Below, piece after piece: positions 9,293-17,462 of a DNA stretch of 64,000 nt. The stretch comes from Mitsuaria sp. GD03876. Its GTDB lineage: Bacteria; Pseudomonadota; Gammaproteobacteria; Burkholderiales; Burkholderiaceae_C. The translations under genes were made by a program, and so were the position numbers. The first letter of the stretch is position 1; every line of letters starts with the position of its first letter. Under the pieces are notes generated by a model. That model searched no databases, was not told where the DNA came from, and was given only the letters and a program-made list of their open reading frames with translations. The stretch lies in NCBI RefSeq assembly GCF_029840635.1, contig NZ_JAOCCU010000024.1:29659-93658 (forward strand). The letters are read 5' to 3'.

Positions 9293-9311
9293 GAACGCGT
9301 TCGATTTAACG
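9282..9311. promoter_or_regulatory. Putative operator for the cupin regulator
   Basis: Two direct copies of TTCGATWTAACG (9282-9293 and 9300-9311, one mismatch, 18 bases apart) flank a perfect 12-base palindrome CGAACGCGTTCG (9292-9303). The cluster overlaps the -10 box and likely start site of kbl, as expected for a repressor site. Confidence 0.6.
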
Positions 9312-9333
9312 GATTGTGCCGCAGGAGCACCGC

Positions 9334-10551
9334 ATGACCAACATCGCTCAACCGACCGCCGACGACTTCTACCGTCACCTGCAGAACGAGCTGCAGGGCA
9401 TCCGGGACGCGGGGCTCTACAAGAGCGAACGCATCATCACCAGCCCGCAGGGCGCGATCGTGCGCACGAACGACGGCCGCGAGGTGATCAACCTGTGCGC
9501 CAACAACTACCTGGGCCTGTCGGCTCATCCGCGGGTGCTGGAAGCGGCTCATGAGGCGCTGCGCACGCATGGCTACGGCCTGTCGTCGGTGCGCTTCATC
9601 TGCGGCACGCAGGACATCCACAAGGAACTGGAGCAGCGGATCGCGCGTTTCCTCGGCACCGAGGACACGATCCTGTACGCGGCGGCGTTCGACGCCAACG
9701 GCGGGCTGTTCGAGCCGCTGCTGGGCGAGCAGGACGCGATCGTCAGCGACGAGCTGAACCACGCGTCGATCATCGACGGCATCCGGCTGTGCAAGGCCAA
9801 GCGCTATCGCTACAAGCACAACGACATGGCCGACCTGGACGCGCAGCTGGTCGCCGCCCGCGCGGCCGGCGCGCGCCACGTGCTGGTGTTCACCGACGGC
9901 GTGTTCTCGATGGACGGCACGATCGCGCAGCTCGACAGGATCCGCGAGATCACCGACCGCCACGGCGCGCTGCTGGGCATCGACGAGTGCCATGCCAGCG
10001 GCTTCATGGGCAAGACCGGCCGCGGCACGCATGAGCATCGCGGCGTCTTCGGCAAGGTCGACATCATCACCGGCACGCTGGGCAAGGCGCTGGGCGGCGC
10101 CTCCGGCGGCTTCACCACCGGCCGCAAGGAAGTCATCGAGCTGCTGCGCCAGCGCTCGCGGCCCTACCTGTTCTCCAACACCGTGGCGCCGAGCATCGTC
10201 GGCGCGTCGATCGCCGTGCTGGACCTGCTGGAAGGCAGCACCGCGCTGCGCGACAAGCTCGAGGCCAACACGACCTATTTCCGCGAGGCGATCCAGCAAG
10301 CCGGTTTCCAGATCAAGCCGGGCACCCACCCGATCGTGCCGGTGATGCTGTTCGACGCGGTCAAGGCGCAGCAGCTCAGCGCGCGGTTGCTGGAGCTGGG
10401 CGTCTACGCAGTCGGTTTCTTCTACCCGGTCGTGCCCAAGGAGCAGGCGCGGGTGCGGGTGCAGATCTCGGCGGTGCATGAGCGCGAGCACCTGGAGAAG
10501 GCGGTGGCGGCGTTCGCGCAGGCGGGCCGCGAGCTGGGCCTGGTGAAGTAA
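9334..10551 (+). CDS. kbl: Glycine C-acetyltransferase (2-amino-3-ketobutyrate CoA ligase)
   Basis: 405 residues, close to the family norm of ~398. It is a fold-type I PLP enzyme of the alpha-oxoamine synthase group: LCANNYLGLSAHP near the N-terminus, DECHASGFMG, and the PLP lysine in GTLGKALGGASGGF. It cleaves 2-amino-3-ketobutyrate with CoA to glycine and acetyl-CoA. ATG 9334 is chosen because AGGAG lies 7 bases upstream. The next gene, 21 bases on, makes its substrate, so the two form the threonine dehydrogenase pathway. Confidence 0.96.
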   Translation: MTNIAQPTADDFYRHLQNELQGIRDAGLYKSERIITSPQGAIVRTNDGREVINLCANNYLGLSAHPRVLEAAHEALRTHGYGLSSVRFICGTQDIHKELEQRIARFLGTEDTILYAAAFDANGGLFEPLLGEQDAIVSDELNHASIIDGIRLCKAKRYRYKHNDMADLDAQLVAARAAGARHVLVFTDGVFSMDGTIAQLDRIREITDRHGALLGIDECHASGFMGKTGRGTHEHRGVFGKVDIITGTLGKALGGASGGFTTGRKEVIELLRQRSRPYLFSNTVAPSIVGASIAVLDLLEGSTALRDKLEANTTYFREAIQQAGFQIKPGTHPIVPVMLFDAVKAQQLSARLLELGVYAVGFFYPVVPKEQARVRVQISAVHEREHLEKAVAAFAQAGRELGLVK

Positions 10552-10572
10552 GGCGTCGAGAAGAAGATCCCC

Positions 10573-11544
10573 ATGACGACGAAGATCCTGTTGATCGGCG
10601 CGAACGGCCAGATCGGTTCGGAACTGGCGGTGGAGCTGGCCAAGCGGCACGGCAACGCCAACGTGATCACCAGCGATGTGGCCCCGCAGGGCCGCGTGCC
10701 GCAGCTGACGCACGAGATGCTGGACGTGACGGATGCCGCCGCGCTGGCGGCGGTGGTCAAGCGCCATGGCATCACGCAGGTCTACCACCTGGCGGCGGCG
10801 CTGTCGGCCACCGGCGAGAAGCACCCGATGTGGGCCTGGGACCTGAACATGAAGGGCCTGCTCAACGTGCTGGAGCTGGCGCGCACGGTGAAGCTGGAGC
10901 GGGTGTTCTGGCCGAGCTCGATCGCCGCCTTCGGACCCCAGACGCCCAAGCGCGAGACGCCGCAGACCACGGTGATGGATCCGACGACGATCTACGGCAT
11001 CTCCAAGCTGGCCGGCGAGGGCTGGTGCCGCTGGTACCACGCCAACCATGGCGTGGACGTGCGCAGCCTGCGGTATCCGGGCCTGATCAGCTGGAAGACG
11101 CCGCCGGGTGGCGGCACGACCGACTACGCGGTCGAGATCTTCCACGAGGCGCTCAAGCAGGGCCGCTACACCTGCTTCCTGCGGGAAGACCAGGCGCTGC
11201 CGATGATGTACATGCCGGACGCGCTGCGCGCGACGATCGAGCTGATGGAAGCGCCGGCGGAGCGGATCACCGAGTGGGGCAGCTACAACCTGGCGGGCGT
11301 GAGCTTCACGCCGGAGCAGATCGCGGCGTCGATCCGCCGCCGGATTGCCGGTTTCGCGATCGACTACGCGCCGGACTTCCGCCAGAACATCGCGGCGAGC
11401 TGGCCGCAGTCGATCGACGACGCGGTCGCGCAGCGCGACTGGGGCTGGAAGCTGGGCTACGACCTGGACGCGATGGTCGACGACATGCTGGCCTCGCTGA
11501 AGGCGCAGGCCGAGCAGCAGGCGGCCGCGGCGACGCAGGCGTGA
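10573..11544 (+). CDS. tdh: L-threonine 3-dehydrogenase, short-chain (SDR) type
   Basis: 323 residues. Rossmann motif GANGQIG at the N-terminus, catalytic YGISK (YxxxK) near residue 140, and PGLISWKTPPGGGTTDYAVEIFHEAL, all typical of the SDR threonine dehydrogenase described in Cupriavidus and animals, not the zinc-dependent E. coli Tdh. It oxidises threonine with NAD to 2-amino-3-ketobutyrate, the substrate of the preceding Kbl. Confidence 0.93.
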   Translation: MTTKILLIGANGQIGSELAVELAKRHGNANVITSDVAPQGRVPQLTHEMLDVTDAAALAAVVKRHGITQVYHLAAALSATGEKHPMWAWDLNMKGLLNVLELARTVKLERVFWPSSIAAFGPQTPKRETPQTTVMDPTTIYGISKLAGEGWCRWYHANHGVDVRSLRYPGLISWKTPPGGGTTDYAVEIFHEALKQGRYTCFLREDQALPMMYMPDALRATIELMEAPAERITEWGSYNLAGVSFTPEQIAASIRRRIAGFAIDYAPDFRQNIAASWPQSIDDAVAQRDWGWKLGYDLDAMVDDMLASLKAQAEQQAAAATQA

Positions 11545-11585
11545 GGACGTAGAGTCCGGGGCTGCCGCAACGCTCCGAACTGCCC

Positions 11586-12311
11586 GTGTCCCGATTCGCC
11601 GCCGAATTCCAACGCCTCTACGCCGCCGGTCCCGAGGGATCGGCGCGCGCGCTCGTGCTCGATGTGGGGCGGCCGTCGGATTGGGACCTGATGGGGGCCG
11701 TCTGGCGGGGCGTGCAGCTCGAACTCTCGCTGCCCGCGCCGGGTATCGCCATCGCCGGGGAGAACAGCTATCAGCTGTGGTTCTCGCTCGAGCGCGGTGT
11801 CGCGCCGGACGAGGCGAAGGCGTTCTTCGACGGGATCCAGGCGCGCTTCCTGGCCGGCGTGGCTGCGTCGCGCATCCGCTGGCTGACGGCGATTCCCGAG
11901 GTGCCGGCCGAGGTCCGGGAGGACCAATGGTCCGCCTTCGTCGCGCCGGACCTGGCACCGGTGTTCGTGGAGGCCACCTGGCTGGACATTCCACCCGGGC
12001 TCGAGGGGCAGGCCGATCTGCTCAAGGGGCTGAAGCGCATCACGCCGTCGGCGTGGGAGGTGGCGCTCGAACAGCTCGCCGCGAGCAAGCCGACGGCGTC
12101 GGCAACGCCGGTCGCCGCGTCGTCGGGGCCTTCGACGTCCCCGGCATCGACGCCCGAAGCGCCCGCCGTCTTCGCCCCCGCGACCCGCTTCACCGATCCG
12201 CGGGAGTTCCTGCTGCAGGTGATGAACGACGCGTCGGTGCCGATGGCGCTGAGGATCGAGGCGGCGAAGGGGTTGCTGTCTTCCGGGGGAGTGAATCGCA
12301 CCGAAGGGTGA
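11586..12311 (+). CDS. Conserved hypothetical protein
   Basis: 241 residues from GTG 11586. The first ~165 residues look like a compact alpha/beta domain (ALVLDVGRPSDWDLMGAVWRGVQ, YQLWFSLERGVAPDEAKAFF). A Ser/Ala/Pro linker (~168-195) leads to a short C-terminal segment (TDPREFLLQVMNDASVPMAL). No membrane helix, signal peptide or motif I can name. It follows tdh by 41 bases but no functional link is evident. Confidence 0.65.
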   Translation: MSRFAAEFQRLYAAGPEGSARALVLDVGRPSDWDLMGAVWRGVQLELSLPAPGIAIAGENSYQLWFSLERGVAPDEAKAFFDGIQARFLAGVAASRIRWLTAIPEVPAEVREDQWSAFVAPDLAPVFVEATWLDIPPGLEGQADLLKGLKRITPSAWEVALEQLAASKPTASATPVAASSGPSTSPASTPEAPAVFAPATRFTDPREFLLQVMNDASVPMALRIEAAKGLLSSGGVNRTEG

Positions 12312-12396
12312 GCCGGATGCGATTCACATGCATAGGTCAATGACGGGCGCGGCGTCGACGGACAGAGTCACCGCCTTCCTTCCGGAGGTGCCGTCC

Positions 12397-12615
12397 ATGT
12401 CTCTCTTCGCCGCAGCTGGCTCGCTCATCGTCAGCGAATACAACCTGCTCTGGGAGGCGCTGAAGCTTTACGAGCAGCACCTTCAAAAGGTGTCGTCCGA
12501 GTCGTCCGACGAGGATGAGCAACTCTTCGCGGATGAGAAGCTCATGAAGCTCGACGGCATGCTCAAGGACGTGCGCGTCGCGGCGAGGGAGGACTGGGGC
12601 TTGGAGCTGCCCTAG
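12397..12615 (+). CDS. Small acidic hypothetical protein
   Basis: 72 residues from ATG 12397, chosen because GGAGG lies 8 bases upstream; an in-frame ATG at 12328 lacks such a site. The sequence is helical and acidic (SSESSDEDEQLFADEKLMKL). No recognised family. Confidence 0.55.
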   Translation: MSLFAAAGSLIVSEYNLLWEALKLYEQHLQKVSSESSDEDEQLFADEKLMKLDGMLKDVRVAAREDWGLELP

Positions 12616-12621
12616 CTCGTT

Positions 12622-12981
12622 TCAGAACGGGATCTTCCCCGTCCAGATGTCCTTGTACATGACCCAGTCGCCCATGAAGCTGTACAGCGGGCGCTTGAAC
12701 GAGGCCGGCTTGTTCTTCTCGAAGCCGAAGTGCCCGATCCACGCGAACGCGTAGCCGCACAGCAAGCCCACCAGCACGAAGCCCCAGCGCTGCGTCGCCA
12801 GCGCGTACGCCAGGCACAGCAGTCCCAGCGTGGACCCGACGAAGTGCAGCCGCCGGCAGGTCCGGTTGCGGTGCTCGCCGAGGTAGAACGGATAGAACTC
12901 CGCGAAGCTGCGCATCGCCTTCACGCGATCCGCGGTCGAATCGCCCTCGTGCGGCGCGTGGGGCAGGGGGCTGGTGCTCAT
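12622..12981 (-). CDS. DUF962 / Mpo1-like membrane protein
   Basis: 119 residues. It contains FAEFYPFYLGEHRNRTCRRLHFVG, then two hydrophobic helices and WIGHFGFEKNKPASFKRPLYSFMGDW, the hallmark of the Mpo1-like (DUF962) family; yeast Mpo1 is a 2-hydroxy fatty acid dioxygenase of the ER. Conserved histidines of the family are present (LHF, GHFGFE). The bacterial role is unknown. Confidence 0.85.
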   Translation of the reverse strand: MSTSPLPHAPHEGDSTADRVKAMRSFAEFYPFYLGEHRNRTCRRLHFVGSTLGLLCLAYALATQRWGFVLVGLLCGYAFAWIGHFGFEKNKPASFKRPLYSFMGDWVMYKDIWTGKIPF

Positions 12982-13047
12982 GGGCGTCTCCTGGCGAGGC
13001 CCTCGTCGACGATCGCGGGGCCTTCTGCTCGGTCGATTGAACGGCGC

Positions 13048-13875
13048 TCAGCCGAGCGCCGCCTTCAGCGCATTCAACATCCCTTCCGGCGCCTCGGTCA
13101 TCAGTGAATGCCCGGCGGGCAGCGTCTGCACGCGCGCCTGCAGCATCTCCGCCAACGCCTTCGCGGCCTTGGGCGGCGTCATCGCGTCCTTCGCGCCGAG
13201 GATCAGGTGCGCCGGCACGCCCGCGGCCGTCATCTGGGCGACAGCGTCCGGCGCGCCCTGGTAGCGATCGCAGACGAGGAAGTCGTGCTCGAACAGGTTG
13301 CCGTCGGCGTACCCGTCCTGCATCCGCTCCATCAGCGCCTGGTTGCCGCCGTGCATCCACGCGCCCGGTCCCGGATACGAGGGCTTGCCCGCCGTCGTCG
13401 AGTGCGAGAACGCGTTGACCATCGCCATCGCCGCCTTCGGCCGTTCTCGCGAGGTGCTCAGCAACGCGTCCGAGACCTTCATCGGCCAGGCGGTGGCGAC
13501 CAGGGCCAGCCGCGCCACGCGCGCCGGGCGCTGCGCCGCCGCCTCGAGCGCGATCAGCGAGCCCATCGAATGGCCGACCAGCGAGACCGCGCCGTCGCCG
13601 ACAACGCCGGCCGTGTCGAGCAACGCGTTGATCCAGCCGCCGAGCGCGGCCACGTCGGCGAGCGCCGGCCCGGCGCTGCGGCCGTGGCCCGGCAGGTCGA
13701 CCGCGAGCACGCTGCGCCCGTGGTGGGCGAAGTAGCGCGCCAGCAGCGTCCACACGCTGTGGTCATGCAGCGCGCCGTGGATGAACACGACGCAGGGCAG
13801 CGTGGCGTCGAACGCCTTGCCGCCGGTGTAGGCGTAGGCCGTCCGGCCTTGCACGTCGAATGTCGTCCTGCTCAT
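13048..13875 (-). CDS. Alpha/beta hydrolase
   Basis: 275 residues. Oxyanion/HG motif FIHGALHDHSVW, nucleophile elbow GHSMGS, acid in GAKDAM and catalytic His in PAGHSLMTEAP complete a Ser-Asp-His triad. The substrate is unknown. It overlaps the end of metY by the 4-base ATGA arrangement, so translation is coupled; an esterase step linked to O-acyl homoserine metabolism is possible but not shown. Confidence 0.85.
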   Translation of the reverse strand: MSRTTFDVQGRTAYAYTGGKAFDATLPCVVFIHGALHDHSVWTLLARYFAHHGRSVLAVDLPGHGRSAGPALADVAALGGWINALLDTAGVVGDGAVSLVGHSMGSLIALEAAAQRPARVARLALVATAWPMKVSDALLSTSRERPKAAMAMVNAFSHSTTAGKPSYPGPGAWMHGGNQALMERMQDGYADGNLFEHDFLVCDRYQGAPDAVAQMTAAGVPAHLILGAKDAMTPPKAAKALAEMLQARVQTLPAGHSLMTEAPEGMLNALKAALG

Positions 13876-15185
13876 TTGGCGGCCACCTTCAGCGCGGATT
13901 TCAGGTCGGCGATCAGGTCGTCGGGGTCCTCCAGTCCGATGGACAGGCGGATCGTCCCGGCGCCGATGCCCGAGGCGGCCAGCGCCGCGTCGTCCATGCG
14001 GAAGTGCGTCGTCGATGCCGGATGAATCACCAGCGACCGCGCGTCGCCGACATTGGCGAGGTGCGAGAACAGCCGCAGCGACTCGATGAAGCGCCGGCCC
14101 GGCTCGCGTCCGCCCTTCAGGTCGAAGCTGAACACCGCGCCGGCGCCCTTGGGCAGCAGCCGCTGCGCCAGCGCGTGATCGCGGTGCGAGGCCAGGCCGG
14201 GGTAGTTGACGCGCTCGACGATGTCCTGCGCCTCGAGGAACTCGGCCACCCGCTGCGCGTTGCTCACGTGGCGCTGCATCCGCAGCGGCAGCGTCTCGAT
14301 GCCCTGCAGCATCAGCCAGGCGGTGTGCGGGCTCATGCAGGCGCCGAAGTCGCGCAGGCCTTCGCGGCGGGCGCGCAGCAGGAACGCGCCGACCGTGCTT
14401 TCCTCGGTGAACACCATGCTGTGGAAGCCGTCGTAGGGTTCGGACAGTTCCGAGAAGCGGCGAAGGTCGCCGCTGGCCGCATGGGCGCGGTCCCAGTCGA
14501 AGCGGCCGCCGTCCACGAGCAGGCCGCCCACGACGGTCCCATGCCCGCACAGGAACTTCGTCGCCGAGTGATGCACCAGGTCCGCGCCCAGCGCGATCGG
14601 CTGCTGCAGGTAGGGCGTCGCGAAGGTCGCGTCGACCAGCAGCGGGCGGTGGGCCTCGTGCGCGATCTGCGCGATGGACGGGATGTCCAGCACGTCCAGG
14701 CCGGGGTTGCCGAGGCTCTCGCCCAGCAGCAGCTTCGTCCGCGGACGGATCGCGGCGCGCCAGGCGTCGAGGTCGCCGGGACGCACGAAGGTCGTCTCGA
14801 TGCCGAAGCGCTTGAGCGTGTAGTGCAGCAGGTTGTGCGAGCCGCCGTACAGCGCGCTCGAGGCGACGACGTGGTCGCCGGCGCCCGCGATGGTGGCGAT
14901 CGCCAGGTGCAGCGCGGCCTGGCCGCTGGCGGTGGCGATCGCGCCGACGCCGCCGTCCAGGGCGGCGATGCGTTCCTCGAGCACGGCGGTGGTCGGATTG
15001 GACAGCCGGGAGTAGACGTGCCCGCTGCGTTCCATGTTGAACAGGCCGGCGGCCTGCTCGGCGCTTTCGAACACGAACGAGGTCGTCAGGTGCAGGGGGA
15101 CGGCGCGGGCGCCGGTGGTGGGATCGGGGGCGGCGCCGGCGTGTAGCGCCAAGGTATCAAAGCCGGGGTCCGAGGGACCTGCCAT
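13872..15185 (-). CDS. metY: O-acetylhomoserine sulfhydrylase (Cys/Met metabolism PLP enzyme)
   Basis: 437 residues, the length typical of MetY rather than the shorter (~390) MetB/MetC/MetZ. It has TTSFVFESAEQAAGLFN, YSRLSNPTTAVLEERIAALDGG and the PLP lysine in HSATKFLCGHG. It would form homocysteine from O-acetylhomoserine and sulfide. First gene of a two-gene operon with the alpha/beta hydrolase. Confidence 0.88.
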   Translation of the reverse strand: MAGPSDPGFDTLALHAGAAPDPTTGARAVPLHLTTSFVFESAEQAAGLFNMERSGHVYSRLSNPTTAVLEERIAALDGGVGAIATASGQAALHLAIATIAGAGDHVVASSALYGGSHNLLHYTLKRFGIETTFVRPGDLDAWRAAIRPRTKLLLGESLGNPGLDVLDIPSIAQIAHEAHRPLLVDATFATPYLQQPIALGADLVHHSATKFLCGHGTVVGGLLVDGGRFDWDRAHAASGDLRRFSELSEPYDGFHSMVFTEESTVGAFLLRARREGLRDFGACMSPHTAWLMLQGIETLPLRMQRHVSNAQRVAEFLEAQDIVERVNYPGLASHRDHALAQRLLPKGAGAVFSFDLKGGREPGRRFIESLRLFSHLANVGDARSLVIHPASTTHFRMDDAALAASGIGAGTIRLSIGLEDPDDLIADLKSALKVAAK

Positions 15186-15273
15186 GGGTGTCTCCTGCCT
15201 GTAGTCGTGACGAGTGGTGTCTGGCGCCGGGCATTGTGTGCTATGTTCACCGCCAACTTTTTCTCAGGCGGCC

Positions 15274-15729
15274 ATGAAAGTCTCCGACATCCTGCGCGTC
15301 AAGGGCAGCACGCTCTTCACGGTCTCTCCCGACCAACCCCTGGCCCATGCCGCGGAGACGATGGCCGAGCGCGACATCGGTTCGCTGGTGGTGATGGAGT
15401 TCGGCGACCTGGTGGGCATGCTGACCTTCCGCGAGGTCATCCAGGCGGTGGTCGGCAACGGCGGCAGCGTCGGGACCCGGCTGGTGCGCAGCGTGATGGA
15501 CGACGCACCGCTGACCTGCACCCCGGAGACCGAGATCGACGAGGTCCGCCGGATGATGCTGGGGCGCCATGCGCGCTACATGCCGGTGCTCAACGGCAAG
15601 CAGTTGATGGGCGTGATCTCGTTCTACGACGTGGCCAAGACCGTGGTCGACGCGCAGGACTTCGAGAACCGCATGCTGAAGGCCTACATCCGCGACTGGC
15701 CGAGCGAGGATGGCGCGAACGCCGCCTGA
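15274..15729 (+). CDS. Two-CBS-domain protein
   Basis: 151 residues made almost entirely of a tandem CBS pair (residues ~8-60, FTVSPDQPLAHAAETMAERDIGSLVVM; ~75-130, TCTPETEIDEVRRMMLGRHARYMPVL). Stand-alone CBS pairs bind adenine nucleotides and regulate partner proteins; the partner is unknown. A strong bidirectional terminator follows. Confidence 0.9.
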   Translation: MKVSDILRVKGSTLFTVSPDQPLAHAAETMAERDIGSLVVMEFGDLVGMLTFREVIQAVVGNGGSVGTRLVRSVMDDAPLTCTPETEIDEVRRMMLGRHARYMPVLNGKQLMGVISFYDVAKTVVDAQDFENRMLKAYIRDWPSEDGANAA

Positions 15730-15749
15730 TCGCCGCCACCCACGCACGA

Positions 15750-15778
15750 AAAAACGCCCCGAACTCCGGGGCGTTTTT
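15750..15778. terminator. Bidirectional intrinsic terminator
   Basis: Stem CGCCCCG (15755-15761)/CGGGGCG (15767-15773) with five-base loop, extended by A-run upstream and T-run downstream so that it works in either direction. Confidence 0.88.
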
Positions 15779-15800
15779 CATTGCAGCCTGCGAAACCGTA

Positions 15801-15925
15801 TGTGATGCCTGCCGCGGTGCCGAGTTGGGATGCGCGGCTAGGCGCAGACCGGAGCCATAGCGGCGCTATGGCGAGGATCTGCAACGCCGCCGGGCGCCCA
15901 ACTCGGCGCCGCGGCGGGCGTCACA
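15801..15925. repeat. Long imperfect palindrome (REP-like element)
   Basis: A 29-base arm at 15801-15829 matches the reverse complement of 15897-15925 with three mismatches. The centre holds a perfect 8-bp hairpin GCCATAGC/GCTATGGC (15854-15872). The transcript would fold into a ~125-base hairpin. It looks like a dispersed intergenic palindrome. Its right arm supplies the stop codon of the PRC-barrel gene. Confidence 0.8.
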
Positions 15926-16262
15926 TCCAAGCTACTCCGTAGTAGTCGTAGACCTTGCGGCCGTATTCGTCGGTGTACTCGGGGCGGTCGGTCTGCGCGT
16001 AGCGCGGCGCCTTCTCGAGCTGGTCCTCGCGCAGCGGGACGACGTAGCCATCGAGGCTGGTGTCGTACTTCAGCATGTTCCACGGGATCGGATACCGGTC
16101 CGTGCCGATGCCCAGGAAACCGCCGAACTCGAGCGCCGCGTAGCGGACCAGGCCCGAGCGCTTGTCGATCACCAGGTTGTCGATGGTGCCGAGCTTGTCG
16201 CCGTTGCCGTTGTAGACCTTCGTGCCTTCGACGCGGTCCGAAGCGATGGTGGTGCTGGCCAT
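15921..16262 (-). CDS. PRC-barrel domain protein
   Basis: 113 residues with the PRC-barrel pattern VYNGNGDKLGTIDNLVIDKRSG, VRYAALEFGGFLGIGTDRYPIPW. Cytoplasmic, no membrane helix. Stand-alone PRC-barrel proteins are frequent among proteobacterial stress-induced genes; the molecular role is not known. A -24/-12 promoter lies 38 bases upstream. The TGA is contributed by the adjacent palindromic element. Confidence 0.88.
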   Translation of the reverse strand: MASTTIASDRVEGTKVYNGNGDKLGTIDNLVIDKRSGLVRYAALEFGGFLGIGTDRYPIPWNMLKYDTSLDGYVVPLREDQLEKAPRYAQTDRPEYTDEYGRKVYDYYGVAWM

Positions 16263-16299
16263 GAGGGGAGCTCCTAGTCAGTTGAGATAGGAACCACGA

Positions 16300-16315
16300 G
16301 GCAAATCGCGTGCCG
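16300..16315 (-). promoter_or_regulatory. Sigma-54 promoter of PRC-barrel gene
   Basis: CGGCACGCGATTTGCC on the minus strand: GG and GC separated by exactly 10 bases; predicted start near 16289. Confidence 0.75.
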
Positions 16316-16331
16316 AAGCGCAGTTCGCCCC

Positions 16332-16347
16332 GGGAATTTCCCTTGCC
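16332..16347 (+). promoter_or_regulatory. Sigma-54 promoter of second yihY gene
   Basis: GGGAATTTCCCTTGCC, GG-N10-GC spacing; good -12 element, -24 element GGAA rather than GGCA. Divergent from the PRC-barrel promoter 16 bases away. Confidence 0.6.
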
Positions 16348-16407
16348 TGGACAACGGAATCCGCTTCAGCCTCCGACGGCCGCGACACGCCTCGCGGCCC
16401 ACCGCGC

Positions 16408-17322
16408 ATGCCCAAGCTGCCCCCCGCCGTCCACGAAGCCGTCGAGATCGTCAGCGAGGCCGCGCAGGGCTGGAGCGACGACAACGCCCCCAGCATGGGC
16501 GCCGCGCTCGCGTACTACACGCTGTTCTCGATCGCGCCGCTGTTGCTGATCGTGATCAGCGTCGCCGGCATCGTCTTCGGCGAGCAGGCCGCCCGCGGCG
16601 AGGTCATGGACCAACTCTCCGACCTGATCGGCGTGCAGGGCGCCATGGCCGTCGAGGACCTGCTCAAGCGCGTCAACCGGCCGGAGGAGGGCGGCTGGGC
16701 CGCGGTCATCGGCACCGTCGTGCTGCTGGTCGGCGCGACCTCGGTGTTCGCGGAACTGCAGAACGCCCTCAACCGGATCTGGAAGGCGCCCACCCTGCGC
16801 GAAGGCCCCGTCTGGCGCGGCGTGCTCACGCTGCTGCGCAAGCGGCTGCTGTCGCTCGGCCTGATCCTCGGCCTGGGGTTCCTGTCGATGGTGTCGATGG
16901 TCGCCAGCGCCGCGCTCGCCGCGATCAGCAAGTGGTGGACGCCATGGCTGGGATCGGAGTTCGTGCTGCTGGCGCAGATCCTCAACGCGACGCTCGCCTA
17001 CGCGCTGATCACCGTGATGTTCGCCGTCATCTACAAGTGGGTGCCCGATGTCCCGGTCCGCTGGCGCGACGTCTGGGTCGGCGCGCTGATCACGTCCGCG
17101 CTGTTCAGCCTGGGCAAGGCGCTGATCGGGCTGTACATCGGCCGCAGCGGCGTCAGTTCCGCCTACGGCGCGGCCGCGTCGCTGGTGGTCATGATGCTGT
17201 GGGTCTATTACTCGACCCAGGTGTTCCTGATGGGCGCCGAACTCAGCTGGGCCTTCGCCAAGCGCCACAGCCTGCGGGAGCAGGCCGCGGCCACCGCCAC
17301 GCGAACACTGCGCGAGGGCTGA
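16408..17322 (+). CDS. YihY/UPF0761 family membrane protein (second copy type)
   Basis: 304 residues with the complete six-helix YihY core: NAPSMGAALAYYTLFSIAPLLLIVISVAG, a 90s-region helix with VFAELQNALNRIWKAP, and YGAAASLVVMMLWVYYSTQVFLMGAELSWAFA. It lacks the soluble C-terminal extension of the 6905-8170 protein and belongs to the YhjD/BrkB-like subgroup. Preceded by a -24/-12 promoter shared back-to-back with the PRC-barrel gene, which suggests stress induction. Confidence 0.87.
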   Translation: MPKLPPAVHEAVEIVSEAAQGWSDDNAPSMGAALAYYTLFSIAPLLLIVISVAGIVFGEQAARGEVMDQLSDLIGVQGAMAVEDLLKRVNRPEEGGWAAVIGTVVLLVGATSVFAELQNALNRIWKAPTLREGPVWRGVLTLLRKRLLSLGLILGLGFLSMVSMVASAALAAISKWWTPWLGSEFVLLAQILNATLAYALITVMFAVIYKWVPDVPVRWRDVWVGALITSALFSLGKALIGLYIGRSGVSSAYGAAASLVVMMLWVYYSTQVFLMGAELSWAFAKRHSLREQAAATATRTLREG

Positions 17323-17375
17323 TCGACGACAGGCCCGATGAACAGGGATATCCCGGCGATCAGGCGTGCGGTGGA

Positions 17376-17391
17376 AGGCATGGTGCTTGCC
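17376..17391 (+). promoter_or_regulatory. Sigma-54 promoter of glycine-rich protein gene
   Basis: AGGCATGGTGCTTGCC, exact GG-N10-GC spacing, strong -24 (GGCATG) and -12 (TTGC). Confidence 0.78.
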
Positions 17392-17462
17392 TGTTCCCTT
17401 GTGATTCGGCGGCGCGTGTCGCCGGGTTTGTTCAACCGGCCAAACGGCTGAAAGGAAGTGCC

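Noticed and set aside
8614..11994. Minus-strand frame extending from the cupin regulator across kbl and tdh
   Set aside because: Only its last 192 codons make a real protein; the rest is antisense to kbl-tdh.
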